Assembly (NCBI GenBank): GCA_002077045.2
Contig: KZ111185.1
Location: 117,929 to 181,928, forward strand
Length of the DNA stretch: 64,000 nt
From: Rachicladosporium sp. CCFEE 5018
Taxonomy: Eukaryota; Ascomycota; Dothideomycetes; Cladosporiales; Cladosporiaceae
Direction: 5' to 3'
Part shown: one piece after another, positions 29,855 through 40,640 of the stretch
Layout: each line of letters starts with the position of its first letter
How positions within the stretch are numbered: the first letter of the stretch is position 1
Translations under genes and position numbers: made by a program
The notes under the pieces: generated by a model
What the model saw: only the letters and a program-made list of their open reading frames with translations
Databases searched by the model: none
What the model was told of the DNA's origin: nothing

Positions 29855-31174
29855 ATGAGTCCCCAGAAGAAGGCGTCAGGGTCTGCATTTGCAGAAACGA
29901 TCAATCAGTCTCCCTTCGACTTTCATCCTTACGAGGATGTCTACAAGAAAATACACAGCCACCCCGAACTGTCTCTTCATGGGGCAGATACAGCCTCCAC
30001 TGTCGCTAATCACGCCGCTCTCGATGCATACACGGTCCACAAATCCATCGGCGGACACGGTGTCGCGGCCGTACTTACCAATGGCAGTGGGCCCACCGTG
30101 CTCCTACGAGCGGACATGGACGCGCTACCCGTCGAAGAGAGTACAGCGCTCGACTACGCCAGTAAGGCTACTTTCACCGACCCAGAAGACGGATCTACGA
30201 CAGCTGTGATGCATGCGTGTGGCCATGATATGCATGTTGCTAGCGAGCGAGGAGGTAAGGAAGACATGGCATGGCACCTTGATCGTTCTATTCCAGCCCA
30301 ACGAGGAACGTGGATCTGGTGCAAAGGCTATGGTAGACGATGGGCTGTACAAGAAGGTGCCGGTGCCCGATGTCGTGCTCGCGCAACACGTTATGCCTTT
30401 CAGAGCCGGCAATGTAGCAGTGAAGAAAGGCACAATGGTTGCAGCAGCAGACAGCTTCAAGATCACCTTATTTGGCCGCAGCGGTCACGGTAGCATGCCG
30501 CATCTCTGCATCGATCCTGTCGTGCTAGCGGCGAATGTTGTACTACGACTGCAAGGCATCGTGGCGAGAGAAGTAGACCCGGCGGAAGCAGCGGTACTGA
30601 CCATAGGGAGTCTTCAGGCTGGACACACGGAGAATGTGATCGCCGACAGAGCTGTGCTCAAGATCGATATCAGGAGCCAGCATGCAGGCACCAGAGAGAA
30701 GATTCTCAAAGCCATGAGGAGGATTGTAGAGAAGGTACGTTCGGTTCTGTTGTCAGGAATTGCGGCCTGTCCACTGATCGAGTCCAGGAATGCGAGGCCA
30801 GTGGCTGTGAACAGCCGCCTACATTCGAACAAATCCGCAAATTTCCCTTGACAGTCAACGATGACACAGTCACCTCGAATCTAGGAGACTCGTTCACAGC
30901 AGTCTTCGGCGACTCATTCGATCCTGATACAGTGATCTCCAACGCTTCTGAAGACGTGTCAGATCTGGCGACCAGTGTTGATAGCCCATATTGCATGTGG
31001 TTCATCGGCGGTATCGAGCATGAGAAGTGGGACAAGGCAGTCAAGGCGGGACGAATCGCTGAGGACATCCCCGTGAACCACAGTGCACTGTTTGCGCCTG
31101 TAATTCAACCGACCATGGAGACTGGGGTCAAAGCTTTATGCGCTGCAGCATTGACACACCTTGGACGGGGATAG
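29855..31174 (+). pseudogene. M20-family amidohydrolase with internal frameshift
   Basis: This is a dizinc M20 amidohydrolase (hippurate/aminoacylase and IAA-amino-acid hydrolase group). The first part, from MSPQKKASGSAFAETINQSP, contains VLLRADMDALPVEE and the zinc motif HACGHDMHV. About 15 bp further on, near 30235-30250, homology moves to the next frame: EEVRKTWHGTLIVLFQPNEE and VPDVVLAQHVMPFRAGNVAV. An intron cannot explain the shift, because conserved sequence abuts both sides with no room for a donor-acceptor pair. Around five to eight bases appear to be lost relative to family spacing. After a normal 53-bp intron (30735-30787, GTACGT..TCCAG) the last exon ends IPVNHSALFAPVIQPTMETG, the usual end. 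Everything else is well preserved, so the lesion is recent or a sequencing error. Confidence 0.8.
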
Positions 31175-31434
31175 TCTTGAGTGCATCCTGAGAAGCCTTC
31201 GCTTACCGATGGGTGAAAAAAGTTGCACAGGCGTTTTACGCCTTGACCATGTGACAAACCTAGGGCGAAAGTATCGTGAGCATACCCGTCGTACAAAGCC
31301 ATGTACATACCGCTACCCATGGCCTGCAAATGCTCCTGACTCAGGCCGCGCGACCATGCAATGCAAATCCAAATCGCCGCCGATGCGAGAGTCCCGTCAT
31401 ATCCCGCCGCCGCAATGCAACATCGAAAGACCAA

Positions 31435-33914
31435 TCAGTCCTCTTCGCTTTCCATTTCCTCGTCGTCTTCGAGGGACTCCATGGCTTCCTTGATAAATTG
31501 AGATGCCTATTGGTCATGATCAGTACATTAACTCGCCGCGCCAGATCTACGACGGTCCATACCTTGACATCCAAATTCAGCGCCGTAGTAAAAGCCTTCA
31601 ATGCCTCCCCTCTCGCGCCCATACCCTTCAAACACTTGCCCAGCAGGAACCACACATTCGCCTCATCCGGCGCGACATCCTTCAGATTCTCCAGCTCCTC
31701 CAACGCGGAAGGGAAATCTCTCATATGCATCAACACCCTCGCTTTCTTGAACCTCGCCAGTGCTGAGCCAGGCGTCAGCACCAAGGCGCGCGTATAGCAG
31801 TCCAGCGCATTCTCCTTCTTGTGCAGCTTCTCATAGATCACACCAATGCAGACCAGTAGTGTCGAGTTTGAGGAATTGATAGACGCTGCGATCCGATAGT
31901 GCCGCTCGGCTTCCTCAAGCTTCCCCATACGCTCGAATGAGCGGCCGAGCCCGTACCAGCCTCCGTAGGCGCGTTTGTCGGCTGCGACGCTCTTGCGGAA
32001 GGCTGAGAGTGCAGCATCGAACTCTTCGTTGGCGACGTACTCGTGGCCCATGAGCGTCCAAGCGTAGGCGAAATTCGGAGAGATCTGCGTGGCGCGTTTG
32101 AAGGCTGAGATGGCGTGGTCGTGCTCTCTTGCTAGCGAGAATGAGTTGCCGACTGCGCACCAGGTTTCTGGGGCATTATAGTGCTGATCTCGCAATGTAT
32201 GGCAAAGCCAGGCTAACATGCTGTCTTTCTTGAGGTGCCATAAGACCGTAGAGAAAACTTCCATGTCTTCTATGCGTGACGGTTGAAGCTTCATGAGCTT
32301 TGTGAAGCATACCTCTGCTTCTCGGTAGCCTGCAGCTTCGTAGTGTGCCTTGCCTAGCTGAGCCAGTACCCACGGTGTTTCTCGCTGAGATGTAGGTAGT
32401 GCGTCGTAGGATGCGATGGCATGGGATAAGTCGTAGTTCGAAGCGGCGTATCGTCCAATCGCGAGCTGCTTTAGACTCTTCAAAAGACCCCCGAGAGCCT
32501 CCTGTTCGGCTTGCTGATCTATGCTCGACACGTTCACCTGTCTAACCTGGACCGTGGAGGCCACGACATGGCTTGCGGGCGGCCCTACAGATTTCTCGCT
32601 GTTGCGACTCGGTGCTCGTCTGATGTTGTCCTTGTCCTTCTCCGATGGGTCTGGAGGCTTGATCGTACGGTTCCCGCTGACGACTCTACCGACGGTGGAT
32701 CTGCCCTTGGTCCCTGTAGCTGCGCGAGCGGGTCGTACCTCACGGTCAGTGCGTGTCAGTACCGACGATACCAGCTCAACCGCAGATCGACCGCTCTTGA
32801 TTGCCGGCCCTTGACCGAACAATCGATTGCTTCTCCTTGGTGGGCCAGAGGAATCTTCAGAAGCCACACTGGATTGTGTAGGCGCACCAGAAACTGTGCG
32901 CTTGTGTGCGCCAGCCGCTGTCGTTCTACCTGACGGATTGGGCGGTCCTGCGGTGCTGTGAGAGTCTACAGCTGCGACACCACGCGCTCCATGCCGCGCT
33001 CGATCGGGTGCGATCATTGACGACGCCACTCGCGCGTGCCGAGGTCCAGCGGCAAGTCGCTCCTGCCGTTCGAGATCTTGACCCAGCGGATCGCTCATCG
33101 CGGCGTCTTCTTGTTCTAAGTCTCCACTGCTGTTGACTGTGGGTGTGTCCCACTCGGAAGCTATCCTCTGCTTACTTGGTACCTTTGGTAGGACGAAGCC
33201 ACCCTCCGCATGCATCGGTCGATTGTTGTTGAAAGGATCACTCGATGGCGTCAAGATATTGGCATTGATGAAGTTTGGCTGAGATGCCAGCGGTCTGGAC
33301 ACCACTCGTGGTTGATCCTGGTAGACTTCTGATGTGGCCACAACCTTGCCAGAATGTCCCATCTCAGCTGTAGGGCGAAACATTTTCTCCACATCGAGAT
33401 CTGCTCCAGCATCACACAGTCCCTCGAATGCACTCCAGATGAACGGGTTCGCCTTGTGTGCTTCGACATAGCAGTCTGCAGCTTTCCGAAGATCACCATG
33501 TGCTTGCCACAGCTTCGCCAGAAGGGTCTGTACCGCAGGTGCATCAGGCAGATGCCGCCTCGATGTCTCCGAAGTCTTGCCCCAGCTGCTCTTCCCCTGC
33601 CAATGACTCCGTGCTTTCTCCAACGCTGCCGTACCTTCCACGTTCCTCTCCAGCGCCAGACACGCCTGCGCGAAGACATATGCACATCCTAAGTGTCTGC
33701 CATTCGAGCCGTACTTCTGTGCCGCATCGTAGGCTGCCTTGTTTCGATGCTTCCTGAGGTATGTCAGAGCGAGGAGGTGGGAGCTGTCCGGATTTCTCGG
33801 CTCCAGTGCGTGCAGCCGGCCAGCGAGGAAGTTGGCGTTGTCTAGCATGTCATTGTCGAGGTGGTAGAATATGAGTTGCCGCAGCTGCGATGCTGCGATG
33901 CCGGTGGGCGACAT
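31435..33914 (-). CDS. CDC27: Anaphase-promoting complex subunit Cdc27 (APC3)
   Basis: This TPR subunit of the APC/C ubiquitin ligase receives the IR tails of Cdc20/Cdh1 and Apc10; the Aspergillus orthologue is bimA. Exon 1 (33914-31563) and exon 2 (31506-31435) flank a 56-bp intron (GTATGG..AATAG) and encode 807 aa. The start MSPTGIAASQLRQLIFYHLD followed by NDMLDNANFLAGRLHALEP is the typical N-terminal dimerising TPR. The middle is a long Ser/Arg-rich linker, which is a mitotic phosphorylation target in other species. C-terminal TPRs include FAYAWTLMGHEYVANEEFDA, GGWYGLGRSFERMGKLEEAE and LDCYTRALVLTPGSALARFK. The second exon supplies the acidic C-terminus ASQFIKEAMESLEDDEEMES. A 29-codon upstream open frame lies in the leader. 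The gene is convergent with the M20 gene. Confidence 0.95.
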
Positions 33915-34402
33915 GTTGGCAATGTTGTAGGACGACCGATCCCACTCGTAGCAAGTGGAGTATTGAAAGGAGTCTATCTCGCAGCGAAGAGCAGATCAGC
34001 TGAAGTGATGGTCGCGGGCAGCACGTGCGTCGTCGTGTAGGCGCATTTGCATGAGCTCGGCGTCCTTGGATAGGTTCGTAGCCATGGCAGAGTTTATGGT
34101 CGGGCGTCAGTCATAGCTATCGTACACTGGACCCAGCCTGCATTCCCCATCGTCAACAGGCGTGCCTACGAATGGCTTTGACTGCACTCAGGAATTGCTT
34201 GCAGCTGGTTGTCGACTCGATGTTGATGTTTGGCTCGCTTCTAGCCGCCAACCTCACCCGCAGAGCCTCAGGCCCCACCTCCGCATTTGGCATCGAAACT
34301 CGACATCACCCTCCTGTCGTCTTCTTACAGTTGCCATTTACACACCTTTGTAGTCACAGCGTGTGACTCGGAGAGCGACAGAAAAGAGAGACAACCTTCG
34401 TC
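33915..34402. promoter_or_regulatory. Divergent CDC27/SND2 promoter region
   Basis: This 488-bp region lies between two divergent essential or near-essential genes. It holds the upstream frame described separately. The stretch before the SND2 ATG is pyrimidine-rich, typical of a fungal leader. No TATA box stands out. Confidence 0.5.
33996..34085 (-). promoter_or_regulatory. Upstream open reading frame in CDC27 leader
   Basis: An ATG at 34085 opens a 29-codon frame (MATNLSKDAELMQMRLHDDA is its beginning) that stops at 33996, 82 nt before the CDC27 ATG. If the transcript starts upstream of it, this frame would be translated first and could restrain CDC27 translation. The encoded residues look protein-like rather than random, so a microprotein is also conceivable. 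The transcription start is not known. Confidence 0.35.
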
Positions 34403-34989
34403 ATGGCACAAGTAAGTGGACGCCGCATGTACCCAGTAAGTACGCAATCTCATATCATCGTCAGAAAGCCACCAAGGTCCAGGCTGCCCGCAATGCCGCA
34501 TCTCTCAATCGCCTGCACTTGATCTCTTTGGCAGTCAATAGCGCCTTCCTCCTTGTCAACTTTCTCCTGTCCTCGCGCAATCTCTATCTCTGGCTCATCT
34601 TCGCCCTACCTTCTTTAGCAATCGAGCTCTGGTTCGAACGCTCAGCCCGACCCTCCTTCAACCCAGATGGCACCGTCCGTCGCGCAGGCGAGGATCTCGA
34701 AGCTAAGGGTCTGACTGAGTGGATGTGGGACATCACGTACTGGACCTGGGGCTGTATCGGACTTGCGACTGTGCTTGGCAATCGCGCCTGGTGGGCTTGG
34801 GTGGTCATTCCAGCGTACTCGGCTTGGCTTGCGTGGACTACTTTCAGCGGTGCACGATCTGGACTGCAGGGACTGGGAGGTGCTAGTCAGGACGCTGCGC
34901 CCGGTGGTGCGAGTGCGGCTGGGCAGAGCAAGCGGCAGGCGAAGATGGAGAAGCGGGAGAAGGGCGGCCAGAGGGTGGCGTACCGATAA
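34403..34989 (+). CDS. SND2: SRP-independent targeting protein Snd2 (TMEM208 family)
   Basis: This is a small ER membrane protein that works in the SND pathway, guiding proteins with internal or C-terminal membrane segments to the translocon. Exon 1 has just nine bases (34403-34411, MAQ), followed by a 53-bp intron (GTAAGT..GTCAG) and exon 2 (34465-34989), giving 177 aa. The spliced start MAQKATKVQAARNAASLNRL matches the family. Two paired hydrophobic hairpins follow: LISLAVNSAFLLVNFLLSSR with LYLWLIFALPSLAIELWFER, and ITYWTWGCIGLATVLGNRAW with WAWVVIPAYSAWLAWTTF. The basic tail KRQAKMEKREKGGQRVAYR is typical. The tiny first exon makes the start easy to miss. Confidence 0.92.
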
Positions 34990-35630
34990 GGCGATCCTGT
35001 TCAGCTCGTCGACACATCGGGCTGTTGCCTGCCTATCTCCGAATCGCCAGCGGTCAAATACTGGCTGCGGACTTTGGCCACATGTACGGCAATGGGCAGC
35101 TCACGTACTTAAGGTCTCTGACGATGAGGCCTTCACTCTTGCGTCGCGAAGGTCCAGCTACGATGACTGTGAGGGATATACAACTATTTGCTATTGCCAC
35201 GATGGATCCTGGGATCGGACGCAACGCCAGGCGCTAATCTGCGAATCTATTGGCGGCAGAACATGCAGTGATTGAAGGATCGGGCGCTCCGTGATTGCAG
35301 AGTGGTGCTCGTGGGAGCAGAGTTTGAGTCGGTCATCGTGTTTGTGGCTGGCATTCATCTTGGTGAGTCGCTCGGCGCTCGGGAGCTTGCAGCCTGCGAC
35401 TATAGGGTTGAGTGGATCGATGATCGGTTCAGTCTCGTGTCTCAAAGCCTCCAGGCAAAATACGAATAGACCGTATGTAGTCCTAGCTTCGTGTTCCGAT
35501 CTTCGTAATACCCCATAAATAGAGCAAGTAGCTTTCTGTTGTAGGTGCTGTACTCGAGGCATGGAATTGCTCATGGCTCAATTTCCGTATTCGACGTTTA
35601 CAGCTTGCTTCCTAACCTCACATTCCCGCC
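34990..35630. other. Intergenic
   Basis: This 641-bp region lies between SND2 and the N-acetyltransferase gene, both on the plus strand. Short frames on either strand show no pattern. The last 40 bp before the ATG are C-rich. I see nothing else. Confidence 0.55.
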
Positions 35631-36664
35631 ATGCCCCCACGTGCCTCCTACACCACCTCCCAAGTCCACCAAATCTATGACCGCATATCCCTTCCCTCCC
35701 AACACCGCAAGCCACCCCACGATGTCTCCACCACCTCCCTCGCCCGTGGCCCACACGGCCTCCCCTGGCTCACAGCCCTCCAACGACACGCCCTAAGCAC
35801 CATCCCCTTCGAGTCCCTCAGCCTTCACTACTCCCGGGACCATCGTATATTCACCGATCCTCAAGATGTCTTCACCAAGATCGTCACACAGGATACCGGC
35901 CGCGGTGGCTACTGCATGGAACTCAACGCCTTCTTTGGCACCTTCCTCCGCGCCCTAGGCTTCGAAGTGCTGAGTACGGGCGGGAGGGTGAACAGTAATC
36001 AGGGATCTAGCGATCCCGATGTCGAGGTGAGCTACATGGGCTGGAGTCACATGGTCAATATCGTCCGCATAGACGGCGAGAGATATCTGGTCGACATTGG
36101 CTTTGGCTCCGGCGGGCCTACGAAACCCATACGGCTCGTGCATCTCGAGGAAGTGTGTAACATTGCTCCGGATCAGTACCTTAGACTGAATTCCCAGACG
36201 ATTGGGGAGGATCAGGATGAGAGAGCGAAGATGTGGGTTCTTGAACGGCGAGAGGGTGGAGCCGCATCGGAGTGGAGAGCTGTGTACTGTTTTCCGGACT
36301 ACGTGGAGTTCCTGCCTGGGGACTACGAGGTTATGAATCTGCATACGTCTACGAGTGAGTCGGTGTCTATCCCTTTGTCTCACACATTAAGTCTGATTGG
36401 TCGTTTCCCTGTCCAGGTCCCTCGAGCTTCTTCACCTACACTGTTCTTTGCACCAAATGCATACTGGACGAGCATGGGCTCGAGGTCATTGGCACTACAG
36501 TCCTGTTCGGCAAGAGTGTCTACAAGCAACTTAGGGGCATCAAGGGCGGGCCTACGACTTTTGAAACCGAGTCCGATCGAGTAAATGCACTTAAGGAGTG
36601 CTTTGGGATCACGCTCAATACAGAGCAGCAGGCTGGCATCATCGGCACTCCGAGTGCGATATGA
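35631..36664 (+). CDS. Arylamine N-acetyltransferase (NAT)
   Basis: This cytosolic enzyme transfers acyl groups from CoA to arylamines and hydrazines. Fungal NATs detoxify plant or microbial aromatic amines, such as benzoxazolinone derivatives in Fusarium. Exon 1 (35631-36354) and exon 2 (36417-36664) flank a 62-bp intron (GTGAGT..TCCAG) and encode 323 aa. The catalytic triad is complete: Cys 95 in RGGYCMELNAFF, His 140 in GWSHMVNIV and Asp 155 in YLVDIGFGSGG. The N-terminal IPFESLSLHYSR is also conserved. After the intron, PSSFFTYTVLCTKCILDEHG and GKSVYKQLRGIKGG give the C-terminal domain. Without splicing, the frame runs to a false stop at 36584. The substrate cannot be deduced. Confidence 0.95.
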
Positions 36665-36880
36665 TCATCTGGATCAATTTGCCGGTCTCAACGTATCGCA
36701 CTACCTCTAAAACCCGGTCCATGTACTGGCGTCGAGCTTGCGGGAAATATGTCGCCTCGTGGATGTTATGTACATATAGAGTGACAAGTCGAAGGCGCAG
36801 ACCTCGGTCACTCGCTTGAGGGTAGCTCTCCTGCGCGTCTATCCCGTAGTTCTCGTTCATTGCCGCGAGTAAACCACAGT

Positions 36881-37951
36881 CTAGAAGCAGAAGACCTGAT
36901 CTTGGAGCTTGCTCACTGGTCGTGCCTTCTCGTAGCCCAGCGACTCCGTGGCTTTCTTCATCGCGCTGACCATGGGTGGCGGTCCGCAGATGAGGACCTT
37001 GACATCGCGTGCAGGTGCGGGAAGACGTTGCTATGAATGCTGTCAGTTCGGCTCCGTTGCACGGCATACCTAGGCGCTCACCTTGATAATATCTGCCGTG
37101 ACGAATCCAACACCGCCATCCCACTTCTCTGGTGGGTTATTCAACACATGATGCACTCGCACACCAGCATCTTCCCTTGCCAGCTGGTCCAGATCATCAC
37201 GTAGTAGAATATCATCCGCATTCACGTTCGCAAAGATCAGGTCAACCTCCGTCTTATCGCCACTCTTCCGCCCTCGCACAATCGCGCGGATGATCTGCAG
37301 CATAGGCGTGATCCCCGTCCCACCAGCGATCATGCCAAACTTGCGCACCATGTTCGGCGTGTACACCATTGCGCCCTTCGGGCCCTTGACTTTCATCACA
37401 TCTCCAACCTTCAGTGTCGCCAGATGTCTGCTGATATTGCCCGTGGGGTAGCTCTTGATGAGTAGGTCGAAGAAGCCTGGGTGAACGTCTGAGGAGATCG
37501 GGGTGTAGGATCGTACTACTTCCTTGTTCTCGGTCTTCTCGGTCTTGGGGTCTTTCACGTCGAGATGAGCGGCAAGTGAGATGTGCTGGCCGATGGGGAG
37601 GCCAAGGATGCTGTTTGGCGTGGGGAGACCGAAGCGATAGATTGCGGTGTTGTGGGAGAGAATCGTCTTTTCTGTGAGAGGGAACTCTTGGAACTTGTCG
37701 GGGATGAGGACTTTCTTCGTTTCTGGGCCTCGTCAGTGATCCGATTTGCTTGCTAACGGGTACGATCTGTTCATACGACTACTGTAGAATGTGTAGCCAC
37801 CCAATGCTGCCGCCACAGCGACAGCGAGTGGTAGCCATTGCGCCTTGAAGACCGCTGTGCCGATGACCAGAACGGCTGAGGGAACGTACACGCCGGTGAT
37901 GTACTTGGCAGATAGTGGGCCCGATGGCTGCTCTATCACCTTCGTCGACAT
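36881..37951 (-). CDS. CBR1: NADH-cytochrome b5 reductase 1
   Basis: This FAD enzyme passes electrons from NADH to cytochrome b5 (and Dph3 in diphthamide synthesis) at the ER or mitochondrial outer membrane. Three exons (37951-37777, 37722-37082, 37030-36881) with introns of 54 and 51 bp encode 321 aa. An N-terminal anchor is seen (VPSAVLVIGTAVFKAQWLPL and AVAVAAALGGYTFY). FAD-binding motifs are RSYTPISS and GNISRHLATLKVGD. NADH-binding motifs are FGMIAGGTGITPMLQ and LICGPPPM. The protein ends PVSKLQDQVFCF, with the conserved terminal Phe. The spliced second exon starts TKKVLIPDKFQEFPLTEKTI. All three exons are needed for the complete fold, and the intron phases agree. Confidence 0.96.
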
Positions 37952-38185
37952 GTCTGCGAGTGTCTCACTGCTTCCTATGACATCAATCTGGCAGCAATGA
38001 TCGAAGTGATGTCAAGGCTCAATGGCATAAAGTTATATGACCCCGCCAAAAATCCCGCGGCCTCAATTCCGCTGCTCGGGTTGGGACTGAAGGTCTACTT
38101 TCGTACAATGTAGCCGCCATGGAACATTCATGAAGATGTACACTCTCGAGCGGTTAGTTGACGTAGCAAGGCCTTTGAGTCTGCG

Positions 38186-38915
38186 ATGGGGAGCGCCGAC
38201 GACGATTTCGACCTCGACAACCCTCCCTTCCCATTGACCGCAATCGATCGCAAGGTCTTAGCCACACCTGATAATGAGTTCCATCGTTACACTTGGGACG
38301 ACCTCAGGCAGATTGTCGGTATGCATCGTCATTCATCTGTCGAACATTGTTGCTAAAGCTAATTTACATGAAGCGGACAACGATCTCGAAGCCTTGAAAC
38401 GCTTCCCCTCGGATCTGCACAGATACCTTCGTTGGTCACACAATACGAAGCGACAGTATGGCAGCATCAACAACTTTGTCATGAGGGAACGGCTTCATTG
38501 GACGCTCAAAGACCCGTCTCTACCAGTCTCGCGAACATCGTTTACATATCACTCCTCTACGCCATTCGCCGACGAACGGGACTTTGTCGTGCTTGCGAAC
38601 GACTGGCCGTATGGCATTGAAACCGGGATCAAGCATCTGGTCGTCTGGACTCGAACGCCAATCGACGTTGATGATGATCAAGGCGATCTGACTCCCGAGT
38701 CGAGAATTATTGTCGAGGAATTCGTCGATCAGTACTTCGTGCAGTCGCTGGCCAAGCAACATGGAGCCAAGCCCGAGGAGGTCAAGCATGAGATCATGTG
38801 GTTCAAGAACTGGGTTCGCTTGCAGAGTATCCCAGGCATCGATCATGTTCATGTCATGGTCAAGGCTGCACCGCCTGACTTGTTGGAGAAGTGGTTGGTG
38901 AGGCGAGATTCATAG
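38186..38915 (+). CDS. N-acetylglucosamine-induced protein 1-like (DUF3605)
   Basis: This protein belongs to the fungal Ngp1/DUF3605 family, whose function is unknown beyond induction by GlcNAc in Candida. Exon 1 (38186-38318) encodes MGSADDDFDLDNPPFPLTAI and on to YTWDDLRQIV. After a 55-bp intron, exon 2 (38374-38915) gives a total of 224 aa. The family blocks are LEALKRFPSDLHRYLRWSHN, ERLHWTLKDPSLPVSRTSFT, DFVVLANDWPYGIE and HLVVWTRTPI. Near the C-terminus, EIMWFKNWVRLQSIPGIDHV and HVMV are diagnostic. No signal peptide or membrane segment is present, so it is probably cytosolic. It stands about 235 bp from CBR1 in divergent orientation. Confidence 0.9.
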
Positions 38916-39107
38916 TGGTGCTGCCTGGGATGCCTAGCACGCCCAGACATGCATGCATGTCGATCATCTAGAGCTAATACGGTAGCCATATACAATTCAA
39001 CTTCACGATTGATGCCACGCATCACGGCACATCGAATGTTTTCTTACAACACAGTGCTCAGTGCATAGCTGTCACCAGCCATCGTATAGCGATAGCGTGT
39101 GGCTCAT

Positions 39108-39810
39108 ATGCCTCGCATCGTCGAGTTCGGAAGGCTCGTGCCAGTCTGTTGCGTGGCCGATGTTAGTGCAGAGGTAAGTACTCCGACCTCGTCCAAGTCC
39201 AATTGACCCATACAGAGTGTGATGTAACACCCTTAGTTGACGTGTTCTACAGGCGAAGAACGACATGCTAGAGAAGACAGTCGACTTCATGAACGGCGTC
39301 GATCTCGTCTTCATCGACAGTATGACCAAGATCTACCTCGAGGAAGACGGCATTGACGAAGTCTCCGACAGCCCACCAGACAACCCGTTCAAGGCCAAGT
39401 CACCCGATGAGTGCTCTCAGATGCTTCTTGAACTGCGACAGGCTGGTTCGGACATCGATTATGAGTGCTTCGCCGTATTCGACGATCGGACGTTGGTGGA
39501 CGGGAGCGTTCTTGTCGTTGAGAAGGAGCATCGAGTCGAAGGCGGTGGTGTCAACTACTCCGTCCGCATGGCCATGGAGTTGGCGAACCATCAGATCGGG
39601 CTGTACTTCGTTGCGTATGCCGATGTGCCGAGCGATCAGATCAAGGCGAAGCGGCATGCAGATCATGTATTACGTGCTGAGGATGTGTATTCAGAGTTGA
39701 CGCACGAGGAGGAGCTTGCTCTTTATGGACCGGAGGTGATGGAGAGGGCTCGTCGAGCGGGTGTGGAAGGACGCCGAGCGCCGCACGAGGAGATCAGGCC
39801 GGAGGTGTAG
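39108..39810 (+). CDS. DUF6924-like small protein, family member A
   Basis: Exon 1 (39108-39173, MPRIVEFGRLVPVCCVADVS then AE) and exon 2 (39253-39810) flank a 79-bp intron and encode 207 aa. The intron sits at exactly the same codon (SAE|AK) as in the relative at 40641-41635, which confirms the model. The core reads VDLVFIDSMTKIYLEED, KSPDECSQMLLELRQAGSDI, YECFAVFDDRTLVDGSVLVV and NYSVRMAMELANHQ. I associate this pattern with the uncharacterised DUF6924 group, from memory and with limited certainty. It lacks the C-terminal module present in the minus-strand relatives and ends GRRAPHEEIRPEV. No catalytic residues or localisation signal are apparent. Confidence 0.8.
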
Positions 39811-40008
39811 GTTGCTGTGCCTTGACCATGGTGCGTACGAGAGCCTTTCGGAAGCCGCTGCCGACACATACTGCTGTAAACGATCCTTTCAGTCGAATAC
39901 CACTACAAGAACCTGTCTGTACTGACACTAAGTAGCTCGAGGATACATAGTATTGGCAAAAGTATGCCATCACCACATTTGGAAAGTAGCTTCCAGCTCC
40001 GCTGAACT

Positions 40009-40637
40009 TCACGTGTGTGTACTGGCCTCCCTATGAACATTCTCTGCCCTAAGCATCGCAAAAGCAGACTCGACTGCCCTAATGTCAACGTTCGGTCCAA
40101 GATCGGCGATATCTTCATCTCCGGACAGCTCTCTGGGTATCCGTGTAGACTTGCGACCGGCCGGAACGATTATGCCTACAAAGTCGATCCGTTCATCATC
40201 GACTTGCTCGAACATCATACTGACATGCCCGTCGTCGTGCAAGAAGTATCGGTGGTATACTGGCTTGTAAGGCTTCGACGGATCTATTTCGGCCAGCTTG
40301 TAGGTCCCAGTTGGCCATCGCTCATCAGCTGAGAAACTTCGTCAGATCCTGGAGAGAGAGTTTCTCCCTCGGGGTAATACACACGGTCGGACGAAGCATG
40401 CGCCCTATCGAACTCCTCCGGCGTCAGCTCATATTCCGCGTTTTCTCGCGTCAAGACATTGTCTTCTCGCCGCGCTGCCCTGACGATGTCTTCTCTGATA
40501 TCGCCATCAACCAGGTAGTAAAGAAGTCTGTCCCTCACTAGATCCATGTTCATGCGGACAGATTCCACAGGTGCGGGTTGATCAGTAGAGCCCTGGCCAG
40601 CATCTAAGTACTCTCCACCTGCGGCCGATGTCAGCAC
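40009..40637 (-). pseudogene. 5'-truncated copy of the DUF6924-like family, member B
   Basis: This copy matches only the second half of member C. It begins at GGEYLDAGQGSTDQ, then VESVRMNMDLVRDRLLYYLV, with DGDIREDIVRAARREDNVL following. A 56-bp intron (40329-40384, GTGTGT..CTCAG) sits at the same place as in member C, and the C-terminal module follows: WPTGTYKLAEIDPSKPYKPV, then YFLHDDGHVSMMFEQVDDER. The first 110 or so residues of the family are absent. Upstream, the frame runs back to the TAG that ends member C, with no ATG. It is therefore either a deletion relic or the distal part of a longer gene. A candidate in-phase 135-bp intron (40619-40753) could fuse it to member C. Its frame and splice sites are intact, so decay is recent or selection continues. 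Confidence 0.65.
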
Positions 40638-40640
40638 ATG

